A stretch of 40,930 nt of DNA from Nitrospira sp. (lineage in GTDB: Bacteria; Nitrospirota; Nitrospiria; Nitrospirales; Nitrospiraceae). Positions 1-8,643 of the stretch are shown piece by piece; positions within the stretch are counted from its first letter, which is position 1, and every line of letters starts with the position of its first letter. Below the pieces are notes generated by a model. The model saw only the letters and a program-made list of their open reading frames with translations. It searched no databases and was not told the origin of the DNA. The position numbers were made by a program, and so were the translations under genes. The DNA is taken from assembly GCA_005116775.1 (NCBI GenBank), contig SWDN01000017.1:217499-258428 (forward strand), read 5' to 3'.

Positions 1-81
1 GCGTTTGGACCGGACGGGACACTGAACCGTCCGGTCTTCCTCATACAAATCAAGCGGGGCCGATTGACCCAGGTGAATTGA
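1..81 (+). CDS. C-terminal end of an upstream gene (possible periplasmic ligand-binding protein)
   Basis: Frame 1 is open from the window edge to a TGA at 79-81 and encodes 26 residues beginning AFGPDGTLNRPVFL and ending in TQVN. The pattern of a Gly/Asp turn, a short hydrophobic strand and a Lys/Gly-rich end resembles the tail of ABC-type periplasmic binding proteins of the branched-chain amino acid class. That resemblance is weak over so few residues. It stops 13 nt before the protease gene on the same strand, so the two may be co-transcribed. Confidence 0.35.
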   Translation, partial: AFGPDGTLNRPVFLIQIKRGRLTQVN

Positions 82-94
82 AAAAGCTGACCGC

Positions 95-838
95 ATGAAT
101 TCGTTACCCCAGATCCTCCACACGATTTCCTACATGGCGCTCCCGCTCCTCTTCGCCATGGTCTTGCATGAATACGCCCATGGCTGGGTCGCCTATCGAT
201 GCGGCGATCCAACCGCCAAACTTCAGGGCCGCCTCACGATGAATCCGCTGGCACATATTGATCGGTTCGGAACCATCATCCTACCGCTCATCTGCCTACT
301 CATACCGGGCGGGTTCTTTCTCGGATGGGCCAAACCGGTTCCGATCGATCCACACAACATGCGCCAACCGCGCCGCGACATGGCGCTCGTCGCGGCGGCA
401 GGACCGGCCATGAATCTCGCGCTGGCCATCGGCAGCGCGCTCCTCTTCGCGCTCCTAATATCGATCGATCCTACAATCGGAAACTACTGGTCCAAATCGG
501 AAGGGAGCCCTCCTCCAGACACATTGCACCAAATGTTGCTTTTGCCCATCGCCGTGATGTCGGTGTATTCCGTCTTGATTAACGTGCTCTTAATGCTGTT
601 CAATCTGCTGCCGCTCCCCCCATTGGATGGCGGCAGAATTCTCACAAGTCTTCTCCCACGGACTGCCGCGATGGCGCTGATGCGCGTGGAACCCTACGGC
701 ATGTTTATCCTGATGGGACTGATCCTGTTAGACCCACAAATCCACGTGATCCACACCATCACCAGCACACTGACACACAGTCTCTCCAATACAATTCTCT
801 CCACCGCCGTCGGTCTCGGAGCAGGAGACACGCCATGA
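95..838 (+). CDS. M50 (site-2 type) membrane metalloprotease
   Basis: This 247-residue polytopic membrane protein carries the zinc-protease motif HEYAH at residues 25-29 inside the first hydrophobic helix. The second metal-ligand motif, LDGG near residue 178, follows the sequence NLLPLPP. Both are hallmarks of the short, PDZ-less M50 (SpoIVFB/site-2-like) family, which cuts substrates within the membrane. The length is typical for that branch and several hydrophobic helices are visible. The stop codon overlaps the start of trpS by 4 nt (ATGA), so the two are translationally coupled; this protease/trpS pairing is a common arrangement. The natural substrate cannot be read from the sequence. Confidence 0.9.
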   Translation: MNSLPQILHTISYMALPLLFAMVLHEYAHGWVAYRCGDPTAKLQGRLTMNPLAHIDRFGTIILPLICLLIPGGFFLGWAKPVPIDPHNMRQPRRDMALVAAAGPAMNLALAIGSALLFALLISIDPTIGNYWSKSEGSPPPDTLHQMLLLPIAVMSVYSVLINVLLMLFNLLPLPPLDGGRILTSLLPRTAAMALMRVEPYGMFILMGLILLDPQIHVIHTITSTLTHSLSNTILSTAVGLGAGDTP

Positions 839-1827
839 CCATATCCAGAAAGCGAGTCCTCAGCGGCATGCAGCCGAGCGGGCTGCTCCATCTCGGCAAT
901 TACCTTGGCGCCTTAGAAAATTGGAAAGGCCTTCAGACTGAGTTCGAGTGCTTTTTCTTTGTCGCAGACTGGCATGCGCTCTCGACGAACTATGCCGATA
1001 CCAGCCGTATCCGTGAATTTTCACGGGAGTTGCTCATCGATTGGATCGCCGCCGGCATCGATCCCGAACGTTCTACCGTGTTCATCCAGTCCCGTATCCC
1101 GGAACATGCGGTATTGCATCTGCTCCTCTCGATGATGACGCCCATCTCATGGCTGGAACGTAATCCAACCTACAAAGAAAAGCAGGAAGAGATTAAAGAA
1201 AAAGACCTCAGCACCTATGGATTCTTGGGCTACCCGGTTCTGCAGGCCGCCGATATTTTGTTGTACAAACCCGATTTCGTCCCGGTGGGGAAAGACCAAC
1301 TCCCCCATCTCGAACTCACCAGAGAATTGGCCCGGCGATTCAACGACATCTACAAGAAGCCCGTCTTCCCTGAGCCCAAGGAACATCTGACGAAATTTCC
1401 CAAAGTGATGGGCACCGACGGAAGAAAGATGAGCAAGAGCTACGGCAACACGATCAACCTGTCCGATACCGAACCGGTCGTGCGACAGAAACTCAAGACG
1501 ATGGTGACCGATCCTGCGCGAGTCCGGCGCCACGACCCCGGAAATCCCGATCTCTGCGCCGTGTACGATTTTCACAAAATCTTTTCATTGCCGATGATTC
1601 AGGAGCAGATTAATACCGAATGTCGAACCGCCGCCATCGGCTGTATCGATTGCAAGAAACTTGTCGCCGATCGCGTGGTCGAACGCATGACGCCGATGTG
1701 GGACGCGCGCGCGCGTTTGAACCAGGACCCTTCATACTTGAACGACATCGTGACAGAGGGCAGCCGGCGAGCCGGCGAGATCGCCAAGGAGACCCTTCAC
1801 GACGTGAACGAGGCGATGAACATCTAA
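835..1827 (+). CDS. trpS: Tryptophanyl-tRNA synthetase
   Basis: This class I aminoacyl-tRNA synthetase charges tRNA-Trp in the cytoplasm. The 330-residue length fits bacterial TrpRS. The ATP-binding HIGH-type motif appears as PSGLLHLGN at residues 14-22 and the KMSKS loop is exact at about residues 198-202, followed by YGNTI. The segment GYPVLQAADILLY is characteristic of TrpRS. It starts within the last codons of the M50 protease gene (ATGA overlap) and ends 11 nt before a lipoprotein gene. No frameshift or missing catalytic residue is visible. Confidence 0.97.
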   Translation: MTISRKRVLSGMQPSGLLHLGNYLGALENWKGLQTEFECFFFVADWHALSTNYADTSRIREFSRELLIDWIAAGIDPERSTVFIQSRIPEHAVLHLLLSMMTPISWLERNPTYKEKQEEIKEKDLSTYGFLGYPVLQAADILLYKPDFVPVGKDQLPHLELTRELARRFNDIYKKPVFPEPKEHLTKFPKVMGTDGRKMSKSYGNTINLSDTEPVVRQKLKTMVTDPARVRRHDPGNPDLCAVYDFHKIFSLPMIQEQINTECRTAAIGCIDCKKLVADRVVERMTPMWDARARLNQDPSYLNDIVTEGSRRAGEIAKETLHDVNEAMNI

Positions 1828-1838
1828 CGGAGTGGACG

Positions 1839-2255
1839 ATGAGAAACCGCAAGGTGTGGCAAGGGGCGTTCGTGCTGTGCCTCCTGGTTGGAGGACTCTC
1901 TGGCTGCGGAACCTGGATGCATTCCGACAAACAGTCGGTCACCATTTTCACCAACCCGCCGGAAAGCGCGGTCGTCATTGACGAGTACCTGCACCTCACC
2001 GCGCCTGGCATCGTCACGCTCAGTCGCAAAGGCGACCACCTCGCGCAGGTCAAGAAGGACGGCTATGAACCGGCCTCGCTCAAGATCGATCGTACCTGGT
2101 CCTGGTGGGTCGTCGGAGATATTTTCGCCTGCTTCATTATTTTTTCACCACTCTGCATCATGCACGACATCGACCAAGGCGGCTACTATACGTTCGACGA
2201 CAAGATCTATCTGACACTCGATCGCCGGACGACTGAACCTCTCCCTCTCAAATGA
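1839..2255 (+). CDS. PEGA-domain lipoprotein
   Basis: The product is 138 residues. The N-terminus is a lipoprotein signal: basic RNRK, a hydrophobic stretch and the lipobox LSGC, giving a lipidated Cys at about residue 23. Residues about 30-75 (VTIFTNPPESAVVIDEY, then KKDGYEPAS) match the PEGA-type beta repeat found in surface and envelope proteins. A hydrophobic stretch with WWVVGDIFACFIIF follows, as in other PEGA lipoproteins with a hydrophobic tail. I chose the ATG at 1839 because GGAG lies 6 nt upstream and the signal peptide begins there; the frame is open further upstream only inside trpS. Its function is unknown beyond being a probable envelope protein. Confidence 0.8.
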   Translation: MRNRKVWQGAFVLCLLVGGLSGCGTWMHSDKQSVTIFTNPPESAVVIDEYLHLTAPGIVTLSRKGDHLAQVKKDGYEPASLKIDRTWSWWVVGDIFACFIIFSPLCIMHDIDQGGYYTFDDKIYLTLDRRTTEPLPLK

Positions 2256-2297
2256 ATACCGTTGACGGTTGGGCTGGACGTGGAATAGACTGACCCC

Positions 2298-2669
2298 ATG
2301 CGATTACATTCTCATCGATCCCTTTCGGTTCTCGCCTGCACGCTCATCGTGCTCTTTTTTGCGCTGAGCTTCAATGCTTATGCCTGCCTTCTGCCGGTGA
2401 ATGGTGTCGTAGCCAGCACAATGGAAGGTGGCTGCTCGACTCCGGACGAGCAACCTGTCTCTCAATTCTGCGATGCGTTTAAGACGCTCGGCGTGCAGTC
2501 TGTCGATAAACTTTCCTTCAACAGTGACGGTCAGGCCCTCTGTCCAGAAGACACCGCTTCGTTAGCGCTTCTTGCCAGCCTCACTTCGCACAGCAGCCGC
2601 TTGTCCGATCATCCCGCAGTGAGTCCACCCCAGGATCTCCTGCTCAAGATTTCTGTGCTTCGCATCTGA
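2298..2669 (+). CDS. Small secreted Cys-containing protein of unknown function
   Basis: The product is 123 residues with an N-terminal signal peptide (basic RLHSHR, then a hydrophobic run ending near FNAYA) and a short soluble part with several cysteines (ACLLP, GGCST, QFCDA, ALCPE). It sits about 190 nt upstream of an outer-membrane efflux gene fragment on the same strand. It could be a periplasmic accessory of a metal-efflux operon, but that rests only on position. I do not recognise a domain. Confidence 0.6.
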   Translation: MRLHSHRSLSVLACTLIVLFFALSFNAYACLLPVNGVVASTMEGGCSTPDEQPVSQFCDAFKTLGVQSVDKLSFNSDGQALCPEDTASLALLASLTSHSSRLSDHPAVSPPQDLLLKISVLRI

Positions 2670-2860
2670 TCTTCCCCGTCACACCTCGCAATCGCTTCTT
2701 TGCCGTACCTGCGTAGGTTTCGGTCAAGTCGCGCGATCAACACATGTGCCATTCCACGCTTGGTCTTAACGGTCCAGCTCATTGTCTATTTGGTTCTGGC
2801 ATTGAGGGTCAGAGCGGAGACCGTGCTTCGAACATGCGGGAATTCCGGGAGGTCATTTTT

Positions 2861-3130
2861 ATGAGACAGAATAAACAACGTTGGTGTGTGACTGTCGCGT
2901 CAGTGCTGATGATGGTCTTCAGCAGCGGACTGTCGCAGGCACAGGATGGCGACTCCACACTGCGCAACAGACTGGTGCTGCCGGAATTGATCCAAGAGGT
3001 CCTGGCTCGGAATCCCGAGCTGGCAGCGACACGCAAGCAATGGGAAGCTGCCACGAATCGGATTGCGCAGGTGCGGTCATTGGATGACCCAATTCTGTCC
3101 CTCCAATTGTGGAATGTCCCTTTGCCGATT
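2861..3130 (+). pseudogene. 5' fragment of an outer-membrane efflux (TolC/CusC-type) gene
   Basis: The ATG at 2861 has GGGAGG 8 nt upstream and starts a signal peptide ([11 protein letters not shown], cleavage near SQAQ). About 60 residues typical of the TolC/CusC N-terminal helix follow: [17 protein letters not shown], then [21 protein letters not shown]. The homology stops near position 3120-3130, where the sequence becomes antisense to gltD. The frame then reads out of context to a stop at 3226. A complete family member is roughly 420-480 residues, so only about a fifth remains and no downstream membrane-fusion or RND pump gene is present. The edge of the fragment is approximate. Confidence 0.75.
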
Positions 3131-3780
3131 GCCACACCGGTCTTGAACTCGACGCCCTCGGCTTTCATCTGCTCCAGCCGACGGTCGATCACCCACTTTT
3201 CCATTTTGAAATCGGGGATACCGTAACGCAACAAGCCGCCGATGCGATCGGACTTTTCAAAGAGAGTGACGCTATGACCGGCGCGCGTGAGCTGCTGCGC
3301 GGCGGCCATGCCCGCCGGACCAGACCCGACAATGGCCACGGTCTTCCCTGTCTTCACTACCGGCAAAATCGGTTCGACATAGCCTTCGTTGAAGCCACGG
3401 TCGATGATGTTCCATTCGACGATGCGAATGGAGACCGGATCTTCGTTGATACCGAGCACACAGGCCCCTTCACAAGGCGCTGGACAGAGCCGTCCGGTAA
3501 ACTCAGGAAAATTATTCGTGGTATGGAGAGCCTTGAGCGCGTCTTTCCAGCGCCCTCGATAGACGAGATCGTTCCAGTCAGGAATCAAGTTGACGACTGG
3601 ACAACCGGTGTTCCCCTGACAAAACGGCACGCCGCAGTCCATGCAGCGGGCGCCCTGCGTCTTGAGCTTGTCATCGGAGATGGGTTCATACATCTCCTTC
3701 CAATCGAGCACACGCAGCTCGACCGGCTTTCGCGTGGGACCCTCACGGGCGTATTTCATGAACCCCTTGATATCACCCAT
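3120..3780 (-). pseudogene. gltD: 5' half of gltD, glutamate synthase small subunit
   Basis: Transcribed after gltB, this begins with ATG at 3780 and encodes the GltD N-terminal ferredoxin-like domain. The cysteine groups CMDCGVPFC and CPAPCEGAC bind two 4Fe-4S clusters, and the first Rossmann motif [14 protein letters not shown] for FAD is intact. Recognisable GltD sequence ends near [13 protein letters not shown], about residue 217, where a full protein has about 480-490. The remaining FAD/NADPH-binding half is missing. The frame continues to 2809 as antisense of the tolC-like fragment, which would give a meaningless tail of about 105 residues. As written, the protein could not deliver NADPH electrons to GltB. 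Confidence 0.85.
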
Positions 3781-3788
3781 TTCTTGTA

Positions 3789-3829
3789 GCTTTCAGCCCT
3801 CAGTTATCAGCTCTCAGCTTTCGACCAAA
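3789..3829. repeat. Array of degenerate 7-nt units (TCAGCTA type) between gltB and gltD
   Basis: Five or so consecutive heptamers can be laid out as gtagctt, tcagccc, tcagtta, tcagctc and tcagctt. The same unit type recurs at other gene boundaries in this window. It lies just upstream of the gltD start on the minus strand. Confidence 0.6.
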
Positions 3830-3849
3830 GAGCAGAGAGTTGACCCTCT

Positions 3850-3890
3850 CCGCTATCCCCTTTATCCCCTCTATCCCTTTACCCCTTGCC
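3850..3890. repeat. Array of ATCCCCTTT-like units overlapping the gltB stop
   Basis: On the plus strand the units read tatccccttt, atcccctcta, tccctttacc and similar, giving a purine-rich GGGGATA-type array on the coding strand. The array runs across the gltB stop codon (3879-3881), so the last gltB codons are part of it. It fills the space between gltB and gltD together with the heptamer array beside it. Confidence 0.55.
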
Positions 3891-6800
3891 TGCTGCCGCT
3901 TTCTTCTTTCGTTCTTCCAAGACGCGCTTATAGTCCACCGGCATGACCTTCTCGAACTTCGGCAGCATCGATTCCCAGCTGTCGAGGATACGCTTCGCAT
4001 TCCGGCTGCCTGTGTACATAAAGTGTGAGGTGATCATCTGATGCAGCGTCTTTTTGTCTTCCGCCGTTTTCACCTTTTCCAACTCCACCATGCCGAAGTT
4101 GCAGCGCGATTGAAACTTATCGAATTCGTTCAGCACAAACGCCACGCCGCCCGACATGCCGGCTGCAAAATTTCTCCCTGTCCCGCCTAAGACGACGACC
4201 ACCCCGCCGGTCATATACTCGCAGCCGTGGTCGCCGGTTCCTTCGACAACCGCTCTGACGCCGCTGTTCCGCACCGCAAACCGTTCGCCTGCCATGCCGT
4301 AGAAATACGCCTCGCCTTGGGTTCCGCCATACAGCGAGGTATTGCCGATGAGAATCGTTTCTTCTGGCACATAGATCGCTTGCTTCGGTGGAAACACCAC
4401 AATCTTCCCCCCGGAGAGTCCCTTGCCCAGATAGTCGTTCGACTCGCCTTCGAGAATGAGCGTGATGCCACGGGACAGGAATGCGCCGAATGACTGTCCG
4501 GCGGAACCGGAAAACTTGATCGTGATGGTGTCCTCCGGCAATCCTTCGAGCCCATACTGTTTGGCCACGCGGCTAGAAAGCATCGTCCCGGTCGTGCGGT
4601 TCACATTGCCGATCGGCAAATCGAGTGTGATTTTTTCTTTCTTCTCCAACGCCGGCTTGCACAACTCGATCAGCTGGTTATCGAGCACACCCGCGAGACC
4701 GTGATCCTGTTTCTGCACACAGTAGCGTGGAATCTCCGCCCCGACGTCCGGCGCTTTCAACAACGGCGTCAGATCCAGACCCTTGGCCTTCCAATGTTCG
4801 ACGGCCTTGTGTACCTTCAACTTATCCACCCGCCCGACCATCTCGTTGATGGTCCGGAAGCCCAGTTTGGCCATGATCTGGCGCAGTTCTTCTGCGACAA
4901 AGAAAAAGAAATTCACGATATGTTCCGGCTGCCCGGCAAATTTCTTTCGCAATGCCGGATCCTGAGTCGCAATGCCGACGGGACAGGTATTGAGATGGCA
5001 TTTGCGCATCATGATGCAGCCTTCGACGATCAGGGGCGCGGTCGCAAATCCGAACTCCTCGGCGCCCAACAGAGTAGCGATCGCCACGTCTCGCCCGGTT
5101 TTCATCTGTCCGTCGGTCTCGACACGGATCCGGCCGCGCAGATCGTTCAGCACCAACGTTTGATGGGTCTCGGCCAAGCCCAATTCCCACGGAACCCCCG
5201 CATACTTGATGGACGAGAGCGGAGAAGCGCCAGTCCCGCCTGAATCGCCGCTGATGAGGACTTTGTCCGCATGAGCTTTGGCCACCCCGGCCGCAATCGT
5301 GCCGACGCCCACTTCTGAGACAAGCTTGACCGACACCGCCGCGGCCGGATTGGAATTTTTCAAATCGAAAATGAGCTGCGCCAAATCTTCGATGGAATAA
5401 ATATCGTGGTGCGGAGGCGGCGAAATGAGCTGCACACCGGGCGTCGCATAGCGGAACTTCGCGATGTTCTCATCGACCTTGTGCCCCGGCAACTGACCGC
5501 CCTCGCCAGGCTTCGCCCCCTGCGCCATCTTGATCTGCAATTCCCTCGCATTCACCAAGTAGTGGCTCGTGACGCCGAACCGCGCCGACGCCACTTGCTT
5601 GATGTAGCTGTTCTTCGAATCGCCGTTCTCAAGCGGAATATATCGAGCGGGATCTTCTCCGCCCTCGCCGGTGTTGCTCTTGGCTCCCAGGCGGTTCATC
5701 GCGATGGCCAGCGTCTCGTGCGCTTCCTTGCTGATCGAGCCGAACGACATCGCGCCAGTCGTAAACCGTTTGACGATCTCTTTCGCCGATTCCACTTCCT
5801 CAACCGGAATCGGCTCCGGCAGGAACTTGAACTCGAGCAGCCCGCGCAGGTTCGATCGCCGATTGCTCTCATCGTCCACGAGCCGTGAGAATTCAGCGAA
5901 CGTTTTGGGATCGTTGGCCTTCGTCGCATGTTGCAGCTTGGAAATTGTGTCGGGATTCCAGTTGTGATGCTCGCTCTGGATGCGATAGTGAATCTCCCCG
6001 CCGAAATCGAGTTGCCGGATCGGCACCGGCTCATAGGCCAAGCGATGGCGCCGAAGCGTCTCTTCCCCGACGTCGCGGATGCCGATCCCTTCCACACGAG
6101 ACGGTGTGCCGGTGAAGTAGCGGCCGATCAATTCACGATTCAACCCGATGGCTTCAAAGATCTGCGCTCCGCAGTAGGATTGTACCGTCGAGATCCCCAT
6201 CTTCGAGAAGATCTTGAGCAGGCCTTTATTAATGGCCTTGATGAACTTCCCTTCCGCGGTCTGCGCATCCAGCCCCTCGGGGAAATAGCTCTCGCGGTCC
6301 AGGTCCACGATCGTCTCGAAGACCAGATAGGGATTCACCGTCCCGGCTCCGTAGCCGATCAAACACGCGAAGTGGTGCACGTCGCGCGGCTCTCCGGTTT
6401 CCACGATGAGGCCGACTTCCGTCCTCGTGCAATCGCGCACGAGATGATGATGGACCGAGGCGATGCCGAGGAGGCTCGGAATCGGCGCCCATTCTTCGTT
6501 CACCCCGCGATCGCTCAGGATCAAAAACTTAAAGCCATCCTTAATCGCCTGGGAGGCCTGCCTGCAGAGATCGTCGACTGCGGCCCCAAGCCCCTCCGGT
6601 CCCTCGGCCACACGAAAGAGCATCTTGAGCGTCTTGCTCTTAAAATGCGGATCGGCGATCTCGCGGATCTTCTGCAGCTCGGCATTCGTCAAAATCGGCT
6701 GTTTGACCCTGATACGGCGGCAGGACTCAGGATTTTCATCCATCAGATTCGGTTTGGGTCCGATGCTGGTCGTCAGCGACATCACCAGCTCTTCACGGAT

Positions 6801-8399
6801 CGGATCGATCGGCGGATTGGTCACCTGGGCGAACATCTGTTTGAAATATTTGAAGAGCAGTTGCGGCCGATCGGACAGCACTGCCAATGGCGTATCCGTC
6901 CCCATGGAAGACGTCGTTTCCTGTCCCTCCACCACCATGGGAGTGATGACCATCTTCAATTCTTCGATGGTGTAACCGAACGCCTGCTGGCGCTCTCGAA
7001 GTGTCGAGTGGTCCGGCTGCGGCACATTGCTCGGATCGGGTAACTCGTCGAGCGAAATCCGGTACTCGGTGACCCAGGACCGGTAGGGCTTGCGGCTTGC
7101 GATCTCGGCCTTCACTTCTTCATCGTCGATAATCCGCCCCTGAACCGTATCCACCATAAACATCCGGCCCGGCATGAGGCGGCCCTTCTGCCTGATCTTC
7201 CGAACATCCATCGGCAGCACACCAGCTTCCGAGGCCAAAATGACGAGGCCGTCCGTCGTCACCTGGTAACGGCAGGGACGCAGCCCGTTCCGATCGAGCG
7301 TCGCGCCGATGAACTTCCCATCGGTGAAACAGACCGCCGCAGGACCGTCCCAGGGTTCCTGCATTGCCGCGTGATACTCGTAGAATCCTCGCCGGTCGAG
7401 ATCCATTTGTGGATTCGCAACCCAGGGTTCTGGAATCAGCATCATCATCACGTGCGGGAGAGAGCGGCCCCCCATCGTCAGGAATTCCACGGCATTGTCC
7501 AGACAGGCGGAGTCGCTCTGCTGCTCGGAGACGATCGGATAGAGCTTGGCCAGGTCCTGGCCGAATAAGTCTGAGTTGAGCCGCCCTTGTCTGGCGCGCA
7601 TCCAATTCACATTGCCCTTGAGCGTATTGATCTCGCCGTTATGGCAAATGTAGCGATAGGGATGCGCCAACGGCCATGTGGGAAACGTGTTCGTACTGAA
7701 GCGGGAGTGCACGAGGGCGAGCGCGCTCGCCAGACGCTCATCCTTGAGGTCCTGGTAGTAGGCCGACATCTGCTCCGGAAGCAACAGCCCCTTGTACACA
7801 ATCGTGTTCGCCGACAGGCTCGAGATGTAGAAGTAGTCGCGCCCCTGAATGGCCGATTCCCGGACGGCTGTTTCCACCCGCTTGCGAATGATATACAGCT
7901 TGCGCTCGAACTGCCCTTCATTGAGTACATCGCGGGCAATGAACACCTGCCGGATAAATGGCTCGGTGCTGCGCGCGACGGGACCTATTGCGTCGCTCTT
8001 GACCGGCACATCGCGCCAACCAAGGAGGCGAGCCCCCTCTTCGCCGATAATTCTGGAATACAGCGCTTCACAGTGTTTCCGCGCGTCTGCCTGTGGAGGA
8101 AGAAACGTCATCCCGACGCCATACTCTCCCGCATTGGGGAGAGCGATCCCTACGTCGCCGACCGCGCGCTTGAGGAATTCGTGCGGGACTTGAAGCAGGA
8201 TCCCAGCTCCGTCGCCCGTGCAAGGATCACAGCCCTGGGCCCCTCGATGACTCAGATTCTCAAGAATCTGAAGCCCCTGCTGAACAATCGTATGGGATTT
8301 CTGCCCCTTGATATTGACGACAAAGCCGATCCCGCAGGAGTCTTTCTCCTGCTCAGGGTCGTAGAGGCCTTGCTTCGGTGGAAACCCGGGGATACTCAT
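3879..8399 (-). CDS. gltB: Glutamate synthase large subunit
   Basis: The 1506-residue protein transfers the amide of glutamine to 2-oxoglutarate to make two glutamates. Residue C22 in DSCGIGF would be the N-terminal nucleophile after propeptide removal (class II glutamine amidotransferase). The central and FMN-binding synthase domains follow, with GDSGGTGASPLSS and the 3Fe-4S cluster motif CIMMRKCHLNTCPVGIATQD. The C-terminal glycine-rich beta-helix (SGGVAFVLNE) is complete. The length matches bacterial GltB. It is followed on the same strand by a gltD gene that is only half present, so the usual alpha-beta enzyme may not form unless another reductase subunit exists elsewhere. Confidence 0.97.
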   Translation of the reverse strand: MSIPGFPPKQGLYDPEQEKDSCGIGFVVNIKGQKSHTIVQQGLQILENLSHRGAQGCDPCTGDGAGILLQVPHEFLKRAVGDVGIALPNAGEYGVGMTFLPPQADARKHCEALYSRIIGEEGARLLGWRDVPVKSDAIGPVARSTEPFIRQVFIARDVLNEGQFERKLYIIRKRVETAVRESAIQGRDYFYISSLSANTIVYKGLLLPEQMSAYYQDLKDERLASALALVHSRFSTNTFPTWPLAHPYRYICHNGEINTLKGNVNWMRARQGRLNSDLFGQDLAKLYPIVSEQQSDSACLDNAVEFLTMGGRSLPHVMMMLIPEPWVANPQMDLDRRGFYEYHAAMQEPWDGPAAVCFTDGKFIGATLDRNGLRPCRYQVTTDGLVILASEAGVLPMDVRKIRQKGRLMPGRMFMVDTVQGRIIDDEEVKAEIASRKPYRSWVTEYRISLDELPDPSNVPQPDHSTLRERQQAFGYTIEELKMVITPMVVEGQETTSSMGTDTPLAVLSDRPQLLFKYFKQMFAQVTNPPIDPIREELVMSLTTSIGPKPNLMDENPESCRRIRVKQPILTNAELQKIREIADPHFKSKTLKMLFRVAEGPEGLGAAVDDLCRQASQAIKDGFKFLILSDRGVNEEWAPIPSLLGIASVHHHLVRDCTRTEVGLIVETGEPRDVHHFACLIGYGAGTVNPYLVFETIVDLDRESYFPEGLDAQTAEGKFIKAINKGLLKIFSKMGISTVQSYCGAQIFEAIGLNRELIGRYFTGTPSRVEGIGIRDVGEETLRRHRLAYEPVPIRQLDFGGEIHYRIQSEHHNWNPDTISKLQHATKANDPKTFAEFSRLVDDESNRRSNLRGLLEFKFLPEPIPVEEVESAKEIVKRFTTGAMSFGSISKEAHETLAIAMNRLGAKSNTGEGGEDPARYIPLENGDSKNSYIKQVASARFGVTSHYLVNARELQIKMAQGAKPGEGGQLPGHKVDENIAKFRYATPGVQLISPPPHHDIYSIEDLAQLIFDLKNSNPAAAVSVKLVSEVGVGTIAAGVAKAHADKVLISGDSGGTGASPLSSIKYAGVPWELGLAETHQTLVLNDLRGRIRVETDGQMKTGRDVAIATLLGAEEFGFATAPLIVEGCIMMRKCHLNTCPVGIATQDPALRKKFAGQPEHIVNFFFFVAEELRQIMAKLGFRTINEMVGRVDKLKVHKAVEHWKAKGLDLTPLLKAPDVGAEIPRYCVQKQDHGLAGVLDNQLIELCKPALEKKEKITLDLPIGNVNRTTGTMLSSRVAKQYGLEGLPEDTITIKFSGSAGQSFGAFLSRGITLILEGESNDYLGKGLSGGKIVVFPPKQAIYVPEETILIGNTSLYGGTQGEAYFYGMAGERFAVRNSGVRAVVEGTGDHGCEYMTGGVVVVLGGTGRNFAAGMSGGVAFVLNEFDKFQSRCNFGMVELEKVKTAEDKKTLHQMITSHFMYTGSRNAKRILDSWESMLPKFEKVMPVDYKRVLEERKKKAAAGKG

Positions 8400-8523
8400 C
8401 GTTCGTATCTCATTAAAATGGAGGCGTGTATGCTACCGACCTGAGGCTACACCAGGGAGGCAATCGGGATGGCTAACCCCGTTACTCACAAGGCAAATTC
8501 CGTTCGTTTTTGTCCGACTCACC

Positions 8524-8550
8524 TTAATAGAAGCACGATTCTTCTGTCAA
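8524..8550 (-). promoter_or_regulatory. Candidate sigma-70 promoter for gltB
   Basis: On the minus strand a perfect TTGACA (8550-8545) is followed after 15 nt by TATTAA (8529-8524). The spacer is shorter than ideal. Transcription would give an untranslated leader of roughly 115 nt before the gltB ATG at 8399. I did not recognise a riboswitch in that leader. Confidence 0.4.
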
Positions 8551-8606
8551 GATTCTCTCTCTCATAGATCGCCCTGACAGACAGATCCCCCAAAGGGGTC
8601 ACCATC

Positions 8607-8636
8607 TTGACTTTGTTTCCTTCTCTGCCCTACCAT
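8607..8636 (+). promoter_or_regulatory. Candidate sigma-70 promoter for the polyprenyl synthase gene
   Basis: TTGACT (8607-8612), an 18-nt spacer and TACCAT (8631-8636) fit a sigma-70 promoter moderately well. Initiation would fall at about 8643, directly at the annotated ATG (8644). The message would therefore be almost leaderless, or the second in-frame ATG at 8680 is the true start. Confidence 0.3.
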
Positions 8637-8643
8637 CCGCCTC

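Noticed and set aside
1620-1838. Upstream extension of the PEGA lipoprotein into trpS
   Set aside because: It would bury the signal peptide and overlap trpS by over 200 nt; the ATG at 1839 has a good ribosome site.
5928-7043. Long open frame of 371 codons opposite gltB
   Set aside because: It is the complementary shadow of a well-conserved gene in GC-rich DNA, with no ribosome site and an unnatural composition.
8400-8520. Possible riboswitch in the gltB leader
   Set aside because: The leader is about 115 nt long but I could not match it to any known class, including glutamine-sensing RNAs.
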